Shown: positions 53,625 through 61,710 of the stretch, piece by piece
Numbering within the stretch: the first letter of the stretch is position 1
How the letters are laid out: each line of letters opens with the position of its first letter
NCBI GenBank assembly: GCA_002437905.1
Contig: DJRT01000004.1
Span: 19,627-83,626, forward strand
From: Ruminococcaceae bacterium UBA6353
GTDB taxonomy: Bacteria > Bacillota > Clostridia > Oscillospirales > Acutalibacteraceae
Reading direction: 5' to 3'
DNA length: 64,000 nt
Program-made: the position numbers and the translations under genes
Notes under the pieces: generated by a model
The model's database searches: none
What the model was told of the DNA's origin: nothing
The model's input: only the letters and a program-made list of their open reading frames with translations

Positions 53625-54050
53625 TCAGCTATGGTTGCCGATCTTACCCTTTTTTGCTAACCCCCGCCAGCCGGTACCGAAACCCCGCCTGACGAAGAGC
53701 AGCTGCAGCAGTAACGGGATCAGGAATATGTACGAAACAAATTTGATAAGAAAAAACAGCTTGAGAATGATCCCACTGCGCGGGTTGTCAAAGGTGCCCT
53801 GCTTCACACACTTATAGCAGGTCCATGCCTGCACAAAGAACGGATTGAAGAACACAACAAACAGTATGTCCGCCACCGCGATCCAGCTGTCCTGCCCCGG
53901 AATCAGCGCGATCAGCGCGAACGCCCACGGGATGAGCAGCCACATCAGCGCCCGTTTTCCGGCGGTGCGCTGCATCAGGCGCACATCCTCATCATTATAC
54001 CCGTTTTCCTCCGCCCATTCGTGAAAGCCGCTATCACCATAAGAAACCAT
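53625..54050 (-). CDS. hypothetical membrane protein
   Basis: A 141-residue protein with three hydrophobic helices (about 35-52, 56-76 and 92-116) and a basic C-terminus. The soluble N-terminus contains HEWAEENGYNDEDVRLMQR. No family recognised. I chose ATG 54050, eight bases after GAGGAGG. It is a single gene converging on icd. Confidence 0.6.
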   Translation of the reverse strand: MVSYGDSGFHEWAEENGYNDEDVRLMQRTAGKRALMWLLIPWAFALIALIPGQDSWIAVADILFVVFFNPFFVQAWTCYKCVKQGTFDNPRSGIILKLFFLIKFVSYIFLIPLLLQLLFVRRGFGTGWRGLAKKGKIGNHS

Positions 54051-54215
54051 ACAAAAATCCTCCTCCACTGTGTTACGGCGCACTGTGCGCGCTGTACGAG
54101 TAGTATTTTATCCTACTTTGTACTACTTGTCAATAGTTTTTCTGTTTTTCCTTTATAATGGGGGACAGAATACAGACAAGCCGCAAGCCTGTGCAGAACA
54201 AAAGAGGTGGTTGCA

Positions 54216-54368
54216 TTGAAGCCATTGAAAGAAAAGATCAGCATTACCATCGATGGAGATATTTTGGAAAAGCTGAAGCAGGAGGCGGAAAGCGACGATC
54301 GCTCGCTTTCCCAGCACATAAACCGTATCCTGAAGCAGCATATCAATCAGAAAGAGGCCCATTCGTAG
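54216..54368 (+). CDS. small ribbon-helix-helix (Arc-like) protein
   Basis: A 50-residue protein starting at TTG 54216 (after AGGTGG, five bases). The pattern KISITIDGDILEKLKQEAE followed by DDRSLSQHINRIL is the ribbon-helix-helix fold: a short DNA-reading strand, helix, turn, helix. Such proteins act as dimeric repressors or as antitoxins, but no toxin-like gene is next to it. The TTG start and small size make it easy to miss. It sits in the gap between two oppositely directed genes, facing the DMT transporter gene. Confidence 0.75.
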   Translation: MKPLKEKISITIDGDILEKLKQEAESDDRSLSQHINRILKQHINQKEAHS

Positions 54369-54426
54369 GGCACCGCATTTTTCACCGGACACCTACAAAA
54401 CAAACACTCCGCACCCTGCAGCAAAA

Positions 54427-54462
54427 GCGATGGGGGCGCCGCTGCCGCGGTGCCCCCATCGC
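54427..54462 (-). terminator. terminator downstream of the DMT transporter gene
   Basis: An 11-bp perfect stem (54427-54437 with 54452-54462) followed on the minus strand by TTTT. On the plus strand there is no T run. Confidence 0.75.
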
Positions 54463-54524
54463 CTCGTAAGTCTGCTCTCCCCTGCCGCAGTTTTCCACCG
54501 GCAGAGGTGCCCATCTGTCCGTAT

Positions 54525-55451
54525 TTATGTCCCTTTTTTTGCCGCCGGATCCAGCCGGTTCACCGCATAGATGCAGCCAATCACCGCTGCACACAGCGCG
54601 ATCTGTACCGGTGTCAGGCTCTCCCCCAGCAGGAAGATGCCGGAAAGCATGGAGACCACCGGGATGACCCCGGAGAACGCCGAAGCGCGCACAAGCCCGA
54701 TCTTTCCGGTGGCATGGTTATACAGCATATACGCCGCAATGGAGGACAGCAGCGACAGGTAAATCATCGCCAGCCACACCGCCCGCTGTTCCACGGCAAA
54801 CCGCAGCGCCGGCAGAAACTGCCTGCGCAGCACCAGCGGCGTGAGCAGATCGAACCCCACTGCGCCGACCGCAAACATGGCGTAGGTGCGCTCTATGGCG
54901 GTAAATTCCCCCGCCACCGAGCGACTGAGCAGATTGAACCCGGCCGCAGTTACCACCGCGCCAACCAGCAGCAGGATTCCCAGCGGCGTTGTGCTGCCGT
55001 TGTGCCCGCCGATCAGGCTGATGCCGGCAATGCAGGCGACCGACAGCAGGCCGAATACCGCCTGTGCCCGGCCGGGCCGCTCATGCAGCAGCACCGCGGA
55101 GGCCAGCATCACCACTGCCGGCACCGTGCCGATCACCACGCCGGAAACGGCCGTGGAGGTGTTATCCAGCGCATACAGCTCAAAGATGAAGTACAGCAGC
55201 GGCTGCATCACCGCCATGGCCAGCAGCTTGCCAAGCGCGCCCCCGGACACCCGCGCCAGCGGGCGCAGCCGGATCACCCGGCAGAGCGCCAGCAGGCTCA
55301 TGGCCAGAAAGGCAACCGTAAACCGGATGCTGAGGATCACCAGCGGATGTGCGCCGGTGGCCAGCGCCATTTTGGAAAAATAGTAGGAAAAGCCGAATAT
55401 GCCATTGGCCACCAGTGCCCCCAGCGTACCGGTCAGCGCGTCTTTTTTCAT
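54525..55451 (-). CDS. DMT-family (EamA) transporter
   Basis: A 308-residue membrane protein with ten hydrophobic helices in two homologous five-helix EamA halves (about 5-140 and 155-300). The halves share the pattern of a short loop after the fourth helix (LLHERPG, LLGESLT). EamA/RhaT-like proteins usually export amino acids or metabolites. The substrate is unknown. Single gene, transcribed away from the amidohydrolase gene. Confidence 0.88.
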   Translation of the reverse strand: MKKDALTGTLGALVANGIFGFSYYFSKMALATGAHPLVILSIRFTVAFLAMSLLALCRVIRLRPLARVSGGALGKLLAMAVMQPLLYFIFELYALDNTSTAVSGVVIGTVPAVVMLASAVLLHERPGRAQAVFGLLSVACIAGISLIGGHNGSTTPLGILLLVGAVVTAAGFNLLSRSVAGEFTAIERTYAMFAVGAVGFDLLTPLVLRRQFLPALRFAVEQRAVWLAMIYLSLLSSIAAYMLYNHATGKIGLVRASAFSGVIPVVSMLSGIFLLGESLTPVQIALCAAVIGCIYAVNRLDPAAKKGT

Positions 55452-55546
55452 CTGTCAACTTCCTTTGCCGTTTATCGTGCCGTTTTATTGTAATCGCCAG
55501 CCACCATCTTGTCAACCCATCCGCCAGATAATCACAGGAGGTCTCC

Positions 55547-56359
55547 ATGCTGCAAAACCGTTTCCGGGTGATCGACGCCCACTGCCATGTATATCCCGAC
55601 AAAATCCTGCCGGCCGCCACCGAGGCGACCGCCGCCTTTTACGGCGAGAAAGCCCATCACTCCGGCAGCGTGAAGGAGCTGCTGCAGGCCGGCACGGCAG
55701 CCGGGATTGATCACTTTGTCATCCAGTCGGTCGCTACCAAGCCAAAGCAGGTGCAGAGCATCAATGAATTTATTGCCGCCACAGCTGCGGCCAATCCCGA
55801 CCGCTTTACGGGGCTTGGCACGGCGCACCCCGAAAGCCCGGATATAGCCGCCGACATCCGCCACCTGATTGCCCTCGGCCTGCATGGCGTAAAGATCCAC
55901 CCGGACATTCAGGGCTATCCGCTGGATTACCCCGGCTACCGGCAGCTGTGCGCCCTGTGTGCGCAGGCGGGGCTGCCGCTGCTGATCCACACCGGTGACC
56001 GACGCTACGACAATTCCAACCCCAACCGCCTGCTGCCGCTGCTGCACACCTATCCGTCCCTGACGGTTGTAGCTGCCCACCTTGGCGGCTATACCATCTG
56101 GGAGCAGGCGGCGCAGCAGCTGCCCGGCCAGCCGAACCTGTATGTGGACTGCTCCTCCAGCCTCGGCTATCTCTCCCCGCAGACTGCCCGGCAGATCATC
56201 CGCCGCTACGGCGCGGACCGGGTGCTGTTCGGCACCGATCATCCGCTGCACGATGTGGCCGACGAGGTGCAGCGGGTGCTGGCGCTGGAGCTGACACCGG
56301 AGGAATACGACCGCATCCTGTGGCGCAATGCCGTTCAGGTCTACGGCGTACATATCTGA
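55547..56359 (+). CDS. amidohydrolase-family protein (Amidohydro_2)
   Basis: A 270-residue TIM-barrel hydrolase or decarboxylase. Metal ligands are visible in VIDAHCHVYPD (HxH, residues 8-18), GVKIHPD (about 113-119), LLIHTGD (His about 149), VAAHLGG (about 174-180) and the final Asp in LFGTDHP (about 226-232). The Amidohydro_2 group covers diverse activities, so no substrate is proposed. Start follows AGGAGG. Single gene. Confidence 0.87.
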   Translation: MLQNRFRVIDAHCHVYPDKILPAATEATAAFYGEKAHHSGSVKELLQAGTAAGIDHFVIQSVATKPKQVQSINEFIAATAAANPDRFTGLGTAHPESPDIAADIRHLIALGLHGVKIHPDIQGYPLDYPGYRQLCALCAQAGLPLLIHTGDRRYDNSNPNRLLPLLHTYPSLTVVAAHLGGYTIWEQAAQQLPGQPNLYVDCSSSLGYLSPQTARQIIRRYGADRVLFGTDHPLHDVADEVQRVLALELTPEEYDRILWRNAVQVYGVHI

Positions 56360-56370
56360 AAGTACAAAAC

Positions 56371-56406
56371 CAGCGCCGCCGCCCCGTTTCCGGGGCGGCG
56401 ACGCTG
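56371..56406. terminator. terminator between the amidohydrolase gene and rrf2
   Basis: A 10-bp perfect stem (56377-56386 with 56391-56400) extended by CAGCG/CGCTG, with T runs on both strands, serving two convergent genes. Confidence 0.85.
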
Positions 56407-56421
56407 ATTGCTTTTACAGAT

Positions 56422-56829
56422 CTACCCGTTCTGCAGCAGGTCCTCCAGGGTGATGCCGTCAAAGTAGGCATTTGTCAGCTCGTTGAACCGGCTCCACATC
56501 GAGAGGGTACGGCATTCCGCCGCACGGCTGCAGGGGGTCGCATTGCAGGAGAGGCAAGCCACCGGCGCCAGATCGCCCTCGGTCAGCCGCAGGATCTCCC
56601 CCACCCGGTATTCATCCGGCTGACGGGTCAGGCGGTAGCCGCCGCCTGCACCGTGCACCGCCTCCACAAGACCATTTTTGGACAATGCCGGCATGATCTG
56701 CTCCACATATTTTTTGGAGATCTCCTGGCGCTTGGCTACATCCTTCATGGGCACATAGCCCTCCTCCCGGTGCTCCGCCAGATCCAGCATCACCCGCAGG
56801 GCATAGCGCCCCCGGCTGGATACCATCAT
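56422..56829 (-). CDS. Rrf2/IscR-type iron-sulfur or cysteine-responsive regulator
   Basis: A 135-residue Rrf2 regulator. The winged helix occupies about 1-65 (SSRGRYALRVMLDLAEH, then EISKKYVEQIMPALSKNGLVEAVHGAGGGYRL in overlapping blocks). Cys92, 95, 100 and 106 (CLSCNATPC...EC) could bind a [2Fe-2S] cluster as in IscR. As the last gene of cysK-iscS-iscU-rrf2, it is very likely the repressor of the operator sites at 59484-59551, linking cluster or cysteine status to sulfur supply. Confidence 0.93.
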   Translation of the reverse strand: MMVSSRGRYALRVMLDLAEHREEGYVPMKDVAKRQEISKKYVEQIMPALSKNGLVEAVHGAGGGYRLTRQPDEYRVGEILRLTEGDLAPVACLSCNATPCSRAAECRTLSMWSRFNELTNAYFDGITLEDLLQNG

Positions 56830-56865
56830 CGGCCATCCCTCCTATCGCCCGGAATACGGGCAGGT

Positions 56866-57297
56866 TTACCCCGCACAGTGGGGACAGGTATCGCAGGCGG
56901 CAAACTGCGCCTTGTCGTAGTCGATGCCGTTCTTATCGTAATAGTCCTTCACGGCCGCCTTGATGGCCTCCTCCGCCAGTACGGAGCAGTGCATCTTGTG
57001 CGCCGGCAGGCCGTCCAGCGCCTCGGCCACCGCCTTGTTGGACAGCTGAAGCGCCTGCGAGAGCGGCTTGCCCTTGATCATCTCCGTCGCCATGGAGCTG
57101 GAGGCAATCGCCGATCCGCATCCGAAGGTCTCAAACTTCACATCGGTGATGGTATCCTGGTCAATCTTCAAATAGATCTTCATGATATCGCCACATTTTG
57201 CATTGCCGACCTCGCCCACGCCGTCGGCGTTTTCGATCACGCCCACATTGCGCGGATGCGTGAAGTGATCCATTACCTTATCGCTGTACAGTGCCAT
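56866..57297 (-). CDS. iscU: iron-sulfur cluster assembly scaffold IscU/NifU-like
   Basis: Scaffold on which IscS-derived sulfur and iron form clusters. The 143-residue protein has the three conserved Cys (35 in AKCGD, 60 in FGCGS, 104 in HCSVL) and the chaperone-related LPxxK-like LPAHK (97-101). It ends in an additional CDTCPHC tail (Cys 135, 138 and 141), common in clostridial NifU-like proteins. Start 57297 follows the iscS stop by 17 bp. Confidence 0.95.
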   Translation of the reverse strand: MALYSDKVMDHFTHPRNVGVIENADGVGEVGNAKCGDIMKIYLKIDQDTITDVKFETFGCGSAIASSSMATEMIKGKPLSQALQLSNKAVAEALDGLPAHKMHCSVLAEEAIKAAVKDYYDKNGIDYDKAQFAACDTCPHCAG

Positions 57298-57314
57298 TGT
57301 ATCATCCCATCCTT

Positions 57315-58499
57315 TCACAGAACAAACGGCTTGCGGCCGTCCACCTTATCATGCCACAGCGGGGACATCCCCCGCAGATACTCCACCACCTGCGGGATAT
57401 CCCGCAGCATCTCCTCCACCTCGGCCTCGGTGTTGGTTTCGCACAGCGACAGCCGCAGCGAACCGTGCGCGATCTCATGCGGCCGGCCGATGGCCAGCAG
57501 CACATGGCTCGGATCCAGCGACCCGGAGGTACAGGCCGAACCGGAGGAGGCGCAGATGCCCTTGGCATCCAGCAGCAGCAGCAGGCTTTCGCCCTCGATG
57601 CCCTCAAAGCAGAAGCTCACATTGCCGGGCAGGCGGTGTACCGGATCCCCATTGAGTGCCGAGTGCGGGATCTTCTCCAGGCCGGCAATCAGCTTGTCCC
57701 GCAGCGCCGTCACCTTGGCGGTGTTGGCCGCCATATTGTCGCAGGCATCCTGCAGCGCCGCTGCCATGCCCATGATAGCCGGCAGGTTCTCCGTGCCGGC
57801 GCGTTTGCCGCGCTCCTGCGCGCCGCCCTCGATGAGGTTCGTCAGCGGCACGCCCTGCCGTGCATACAGCACACCGATGCCCTTGGGGCCGTGGAATTTG
57901 TGCGCCGAAAGGGACAGCATATCAATATGCTGCTTCTGCACATCAATCGGCAGATGGCCGGCGGCCTGCACCGCATCGGTGTGGAACAGCACCCCTTTCT
58001 CGCGGCACACCTCGCCGATCTCGGCGATCGGCAGAATGGAGCCAATCTCATTATTGGCATACATGACCGTGACCAGGCAGGTATCCTCCCGGATGGCCTG
58101 CGCCACCTGCTGCGCCGTGATATTGCCATAGTCGTGCACATCCAGCAGCTCCACATCAAAGCCCTGCTTCTTCAGCTTTTGCAGGGTATGCAGCACCGCG
58201 TGGTGCTCAAAAGCCGTGGAAATGATGTGCTTTTTGCCCTTGCGCGCCCCCAGGGCGGCGGCGGAAAGGATCGCCTGGTTATCGGCCTCGCTGCCGCCGG
58301 AGGTGAAATAAATCTCCTTCGGTGAACAGCCCAGACACCCGGCAATCTGGCCGCGGGCGGCCACCAGCGCCTCGTTGGCGCGCTGCCCCACGCTGTGCAG
58401 GCTGGAGGGATTGCCGAACACCGTTTCCATATACGGCAGCATGGCGTCGATCGCCTTGCGGCTCATCTTGGTGGTTGCTGCATTATCAACATAGATCAT
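57315..58499 (-). CDS. iscS: cysteine desulfurase
   Basis: PLP enzyme that takes sulfur from cysteine for Fe-S clusters and tRNA thiolation. The 394-residue class V aminotransferase has the PLP Lys201 in SAHKFHGPKG, the stacking His in EHH (98-100), and the persulfide Cys323 in SSGSACTSG (318-326) on the long loop typical of the IscS/NifS class. It lies 25 bp after cysK. Confidence 0.95.
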   Translation of the reverse strand: MIYVDNAATTKMSRKAIDAMLPYMETVFGNPSSLHSVGQRANEALVAARGQIAGCLGCSPKEIYFTSGGSEADNQAILSAAALGARKGKKHIISTAFEHHAVLHTLQKLKKQGFDVELLDVHDYGNITAQQVAQAIREDTCLVTVMYANNEIGSILPIAEIGEVCREKGVLFHTDAVQAAGHLPIDVQKQHIDMLSLSAHKFHGPKGIGVLYARQGVPLTNLIEGGAQERGKRAGTENLPAIMGMAAALQDACDNMAANTAKVTALRDKLIAGLEKIPHSALNGDPVHRLPGNVSFCFEGIEGESLLLLLDAKGICASSGSACTSGSLDPSHVLLAIGRPHEIAHGSLRLSLCETNTEAEVEEMLRDIPQVVEYLRGMSPLWHDKVDGRKPFVL

Positions 58500-58524
58500 C
58501 GTGTTTTCTCCTTTTCACAGACAC

Positions 58525-59463
58525 TTATTCCCCATCGGCGAACAGCGGCGTTGACAGGTAGCGGTCACCGGTATCCGGCAGCAGTGCCACGATGGTCTTG
58601 CCCTCGTTCTCCGGCCGCTTGGCCAGCGCAATGGCCGCTGCCACCGCCGCACCGGCGGAAATCCCCACCAGCACGCCCTCGCTCTTGCCCACCAGCCGGC
58701 CGTAGGTGAAGGCATCCTCGTTGCTCACGGCAATCACCTCGTCATAGATGCCGGTATCCAGCACCTCCGGTACAAAGCCTGCGCCAATCCCCTGGATTTT
58801 ATGCGCGCCAGCCGTTCCCTTGGAAAGCACCGGGGAGGTTTCCGGCTCCACCGCCACGATCTGCACACCCGGCTTCTGCTCCTTCAGATAGCGGCCGGTA
58901 CCGGTCAGCGTACCGCCGGTGCCGACGCCCGCCACAAAAATATCCACCGCACCGTCCGTGTCCGCATAGATTTCCGGGCCGGTGGTCATATAGTGTGCCT
59001 TGGGGTTCGCGGGATTGATAAACTGTCCGGGCACAAAGCTGTTCGGGATCTCCTTCGCCAGCTCGTCCGCCTTGGCCACGGCGCCCTTCATGCCCTTGGC
59101 ACCCTCGGTCAGCACCAGCTCGGCACCGTAGGCCTTCATCAGCTGCCGGCGCTCCACCGACATGGTTTCCGGCATGACGATGATGATGCGGTAGCCGCGC
59201 GCGGCCGCAACGGATGCCAGCCCAATGCCGGTATTGCCGCTGGTCGGCTCAATGATCACAGAGCCTTCGCGCAGCAGCCCCTTTTCTTCGGCATCATCCA
59301 GCATAGCCTTGGCAATACGGTCCTTTACCGAGCCGGTGGGATTCAGGTATTCCAGCTTGCCCAGCAGGCGCGCCTTCAGGCCGTACTGCTTTTCAATATG
59401 GGTCAGCTCCAGCAGCGGTGTTTTGCCGATCAGCTGGTCAGCAGCGGTATAGATTTTTGACAT
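58525..59463 (-). CDS. cysK: cysteine synthase A (O-acetylserine sulfhydrylase)
   Basis: Makes cysteine from O-acetylserine and sulfide. The 312-residue PLP protein has KLEYLNPTGSVKDR with the PLP Lys47, the substrate loop EPTSGNTGIGLA (about 73-84), GTGGTLTGTGRY for the PLP phosphate and GISAGAAV. The ATG at 59463 (MSKIYT) has proper spacing; the one at 59469 is too close to the SD. It heads the cysK-iscS-iscU-rrf2 operon, supplying the substrate of IscS. Confidence 0.95.
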   Translation of the reverse strand: MSKIYTAADQLIGKTPLLELTHIEKQYGLKARLLGKLEYLNPTGSVKDRIAKAMLDDAEEKGLLREGSVIIEPTSGNTGIGLASVAAARGYRIIIVMPETMSVERRQLMKAYGAELVLTEGAKGMKGAVAKADELAKEIPNSFVPGQFINPANPKAHYMTTGPEIYADTDGAVDIFVAGVGTGGTLTGTGRYLKEQKPGVQIVAVEPETSPVLSKGTAGAHKIQGIGAGFVPEVLDTGIYDEVIAVSNEDAFTYGRLVGKSEGVLVGISAGAAVAAAIALAKRPENEGKTIVALLPDTGDRYLSTPLFADGE

Positions 59464-59483
59464 GGTCATAACCCCTTTCCGAA

Positions 59484-59551
59484 TTACCTATCGTTTACAT
59501 AGGCAATTATAGCGTCATTTACCTACCTTGTCAATAGGTAATTTACCTATT
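59484..59551 (-). promoter_or_regulatory. multi-site Rrf2 operator over the cysK-isc promoter
   Basis: Two 23-bp sites share the form TTACCTAY-N7-ATAGGYAA: site A 59484-59506 (covering the transcription start) and site B 59519-59541 (covering the -35). A third motif, a perfect 19-bp palindrome AATAGGTAATTTACCTATT (59533-59551), overlaps site B. Arm-to-arm spacing is identical in A and B and the centres are 35 bp apart. Confidence 0.8.
59506..59534 (-). promoter_or_regulatory. perfect consensus promoter of the cysK-iscS-iscU-rrf2 operon
   Basis: On the minus strand: -35 TTGACA (59534-59529), exactly 17 bp, -10 TATAAT (59511-59506). The predicted start is near 59499. Confidence 0.9.
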
Positions 59552-59668
59552 CTGCATTTTTTGCTGTTTTACCGACAAAAAGAGCCGGTGCACAGCACAT
59601 CAAATCCGTGCGAGAAATCCCCCGCTATACCTTTGATGAAGCTATGTACCGGATCATATCACTTGCCG

Positions 59669-59872
59669 TTACGCCTTTTCTTTTCTAAAGGTAACAACAA
59701 ACGCCCCTCTTATCTGTGAGGATGTTGCCATATAATCGTATGTTGCAAGCTCCCAGCCTTCAGAAGCCCTTTCGTTTAGCAGCTTATCCAACATCGCAAT
59801 ATCCTCTGCATCTGCTTTATCGGAAAACCATTTTGTACCGACCGTTAAAATTTCTGTTTTGTAAGTATACAT
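59669..59872 (-). CDS. DUF4177 protein
   Basis: A 67-residue protein with the DUF4177 pattern: YKTEILTVGTKWF at the start, then a Leu-rich helix LDKLLNERASEGWELATYDYM and a final beta strand AFVVTFRKE. Function unknown; members are widespread small proteins of phages and chromosomes. The gene is AT-richer than the operon upstream and marks the start of the accessory right-hand region. Confidence 0.75.
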   Translation of the reverse strand: MYTYKTEILTVGTKWFSDKADAEDIAMLDKLLNERASEGWELATYDYMATSSQIRGAFVVTFRKEKA

Positions 59873-59905
59873 CCGTCATCTTCTCCTTTTGAAACTATTG
59901 TGATG

Positions 59906-60451
59906 TCAGGCTTTTTTCGTCTCGGTTTCTTTGTCTGGCGTTGACCGATATGCGTGGTCCTCCACATACGCCATCATACGGTTATACAGCACCACATAAA
60001 ACAGTACGGCAAGCAAACTGCCAACTGCACCCAAAAGCGCATAAGAGTCGCTGCCTCGTAATTTCAGCGCTGTCCATATTATAATGCCAATCCACGCTGC
60101 AAAGCATAGAATGATCGTTGCAATATGTTCATGCAGCCACTTTTTCTTGAAGAATGCGATCGTTTCTTTCAGCGTAAAGGTGCTGTTGTTCAGCGCCGTA
60201 ACAAGGTTATTGTCGGCGGCTATCTTGAAATCCTCCGCCAAAAGCCGTTCACCGCTTATAAGCTCGTTAATACTGACGCCGAATTCCTTTGCCAGTAGCG
60301 ACAGCATTTCAACATCCGGCATATAGTTACCGTTCTCCCAACGAGAAATGGTTTTGTTGGTCACACCGAGCTTTTCCCCGAGCTGCTCCTGCGTCAAACC
60401 TTTCTCTTTCCGCAGGGCGGCGATAAATTTCCCTATCTTTATTTGATCCAT
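59906..60451 (-). CDS. XRE-family regulator with two C-terminal membrane helices
   Basis: A 181-residue protein. Residues about 7-62 form a Cro/C1-type helix-turn-helix (KGLTQEQLGEKLGVTNKTISRWENG), followed by a linker and two hydrophobic helices (about 110-130 and 137-158). I chose ATG 60451, preceded by GGAGGT. It lies downstream of the retron reverse transcriptase on the same strand, but a hairpin separates them, and this architecture is common in clostridia without retrons. A pair of direct repeats lies upstream. AT-rich relative to the core. Confidence 0.85.
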   Translation of the reverse strand: MDQIKIGKFIAALRKEKGLTQEQLGEKLGVTNKTISRWENGNYMPDVEMLSLLAKEFGVSINELISGERLLAEDFKIAADNNLVTALNNSTFTLKETIAFFKKKWLHEHIATIILCFAAWIGIIIWTALKLRGSDSYALLGAVGSLLAVLFYVVLYNRMMAYVEDHAYRSTPDKETETKKA

Positions 60452-60493
60452 TTTTGTGCACCTCCGAAGAAAAGCATAGCAAGGTTTCCGCAA

Positions 60494-60531
60494 AATGTCC
60501 TCCCCACAAACAGCGAATGTATTCCCCACAA
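60494..60531. repeat. 16-bp direct repeats upstream of the XRE gene
   Basis: AATGTCCTCCCCACAA (60494-60509) and AATGTATTCCCCACAA (60516-60531) match at 14 of 16 positions and are 22 bp apart, two helical turns. Placed 40-80 bp before the XRE start, they look like paired regulator sites. Confidence 0.6.
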
Positions 60532-60575
60532 GCAATGAAACGCATTTGCAATGATGGCAAGATGCTTAGACAAAG

Positions 60576-60606
60576 CAATCGGGATACAACGGTTGTACCC
60601 CGATTG
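60576..60606 (-). terminator. hairpin after the retron reverse transcriptase gene
   Basis: A 12-bp stem with one mismatch (60576-60587 with 60595-60606) lies 30 bp after the RT stop. The T run on the minus strand is weak (CTTTGTC), so this is a probable rather than firm terminator. Confidence 0.55.
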
Positions 60607-60635
60607 AAGCCTCCCCCGCGGCGGCGCCTGTTTGT

Positions 60636-61685
60636 TCATTCCGCCCGCGCAAGCAGGGCGTTCCTGGCCTCGATGAAGTAGCGGTCGGCCGGTTCAGTCT
60701 GTAAAACAAAAGCGATCCTCCCCAGCAGATGCCGGCGGTACCGTTCGATATCCGGCTGCCCATTGGTCAGAAAGGCAGCCTGCCCGGTATGCCGCAGGCA
60801 GTCGGCCAGCCCGTATTTGCGCGCATAATACACCTCCTGCCGCAGCCGGCGCTTGTATCCGGCCGGCACAGAAAGCTTTTCGTTCACCGTGAGGCCGGTA
60901 ACGGTTTGCCGATTATTGCAGTTAACGAACCGGGTCTTGGCTTCGTTCAGCTCAAAGCCGGCTTCGTCCAGCATGGCCTGCACCTTTTCGTATACCGGGT
61001 ACAGCGGCCGGTCGGCCGAAAAGGTCATATCGTCGCAGTAGCGGGTATAGGCGATGCCCCGTCTTTCGCACCAGCTGCCAATGGCCATATCGAAGCGATA
61101 CAGCACGATATTGGACAGCGCGGGAGAAGTCGGCGCCCCCTGCACCAGCGCCCCCCGACGGCAGCAAAGTGCCGTCAGCATAAAACCGATCTGCCGCGGA
61201 AAGCGCGTGGTATTGAACACCGCAGAATACACCTGCTCAAAGTCGATGCTGCCGAAAAAATCGGCAATATCCAGCTTCAGCAGATACCGCTTTCCGATGT
61301 GGGGCGCCGCATTGCCGGCTATCCGGGCACCCGCCCGGTACGCCGTTGCATAGGGCGACAGCGGCAGGTGCACCAAAATGCCGCGGTAAATACGCGTCTG
61401 GCAGGCCTTCAGCGCACCGATCGGCGCGTACAGCTGCCGGTATCCGCCATGCTTCTTGGGGATCCGGATCGCCTGATAGAAGCGCTCCGCACGCCTGGTG
61501 ATATAAAAAAGCGTCCTTTTGTTGATCTGCAAAAAATCCGCCAGCTGGCTGGGATCATACAGAAAAGGGAGCGGATTCTGCGCCGTATAATCCAGCACCA
61601 TTTGGGTGGCCTCAGAAACACCGAATTTTTGTACAAACGCGGCATCACAGGCATCAAAGGCCACCGCATCACCATCTATCCGCAC
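60636..61685 (-). CDS. retron-type reverse transcriptase
   Basis: RNA-directed DNA polymerase predicted to copy the adjacent ncRNA into msDNA. Numbered from GTG 61685 (349 residues): an IPKKHGGYRQLYAP block near 75-88, palm Asp in KLDIADFFGSI (about 137-147), QGAPTSPALSN (182-192), catalytic YCDDMTFS (216-223) and the VTGLTVN motif (262-268) that marks retron RTs. Group II intron maturase and endonuclease domains are absent. The ATG at 61742 lies inside the ncRNA, so I prefer GTG 61685 (or GTG 61664). The gene begins about 25 bp after the ncRNA end. Confidence 0.9.
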   Translation of the reverse strand: MRIDGDAVAFDACDAAFVQKFGVSEATQMVLDYTAQNPLPFLYDPSQLADFLQINKRTLFYITRRAERFYQAIRIPKKHGGYRQLYAPIGALKACQTRIYRGILVHLPLSPYATAYRAGARIAGNAAPHIGKRYLLKLDIADFFGSIDFEQVYSAVFNTTRFPRQIGFMLTALCCRRGALVQGAPTSPALSNIVLYRFDMAIGSWCERRGIAYTRYCDDMTFSADRPLYPVYEKVQAMLDEAGFELNEAKTRFVNCNNRQTVTGLTVNEKLSVPAGYKRRLRQEVYYARKYGLADCLRHTGQAAFLTNGQPDIERYRRHLLGRIAFVLQTEPADRYFIEARNALLARAE

Positions 61686-61710
61686 AGCTCCACCCCCCGA
61701 AAAAATCGGC

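Noticed and set aside
59906..60451. XRE two-helix protein as a type IV-like (2TM) retron effector
   Set aside because: The architecture is a common clostridial regulator, a hairpin separates it from the RT, and the helix-turn-helix argues for regulation. Kept only as a weak candidate.
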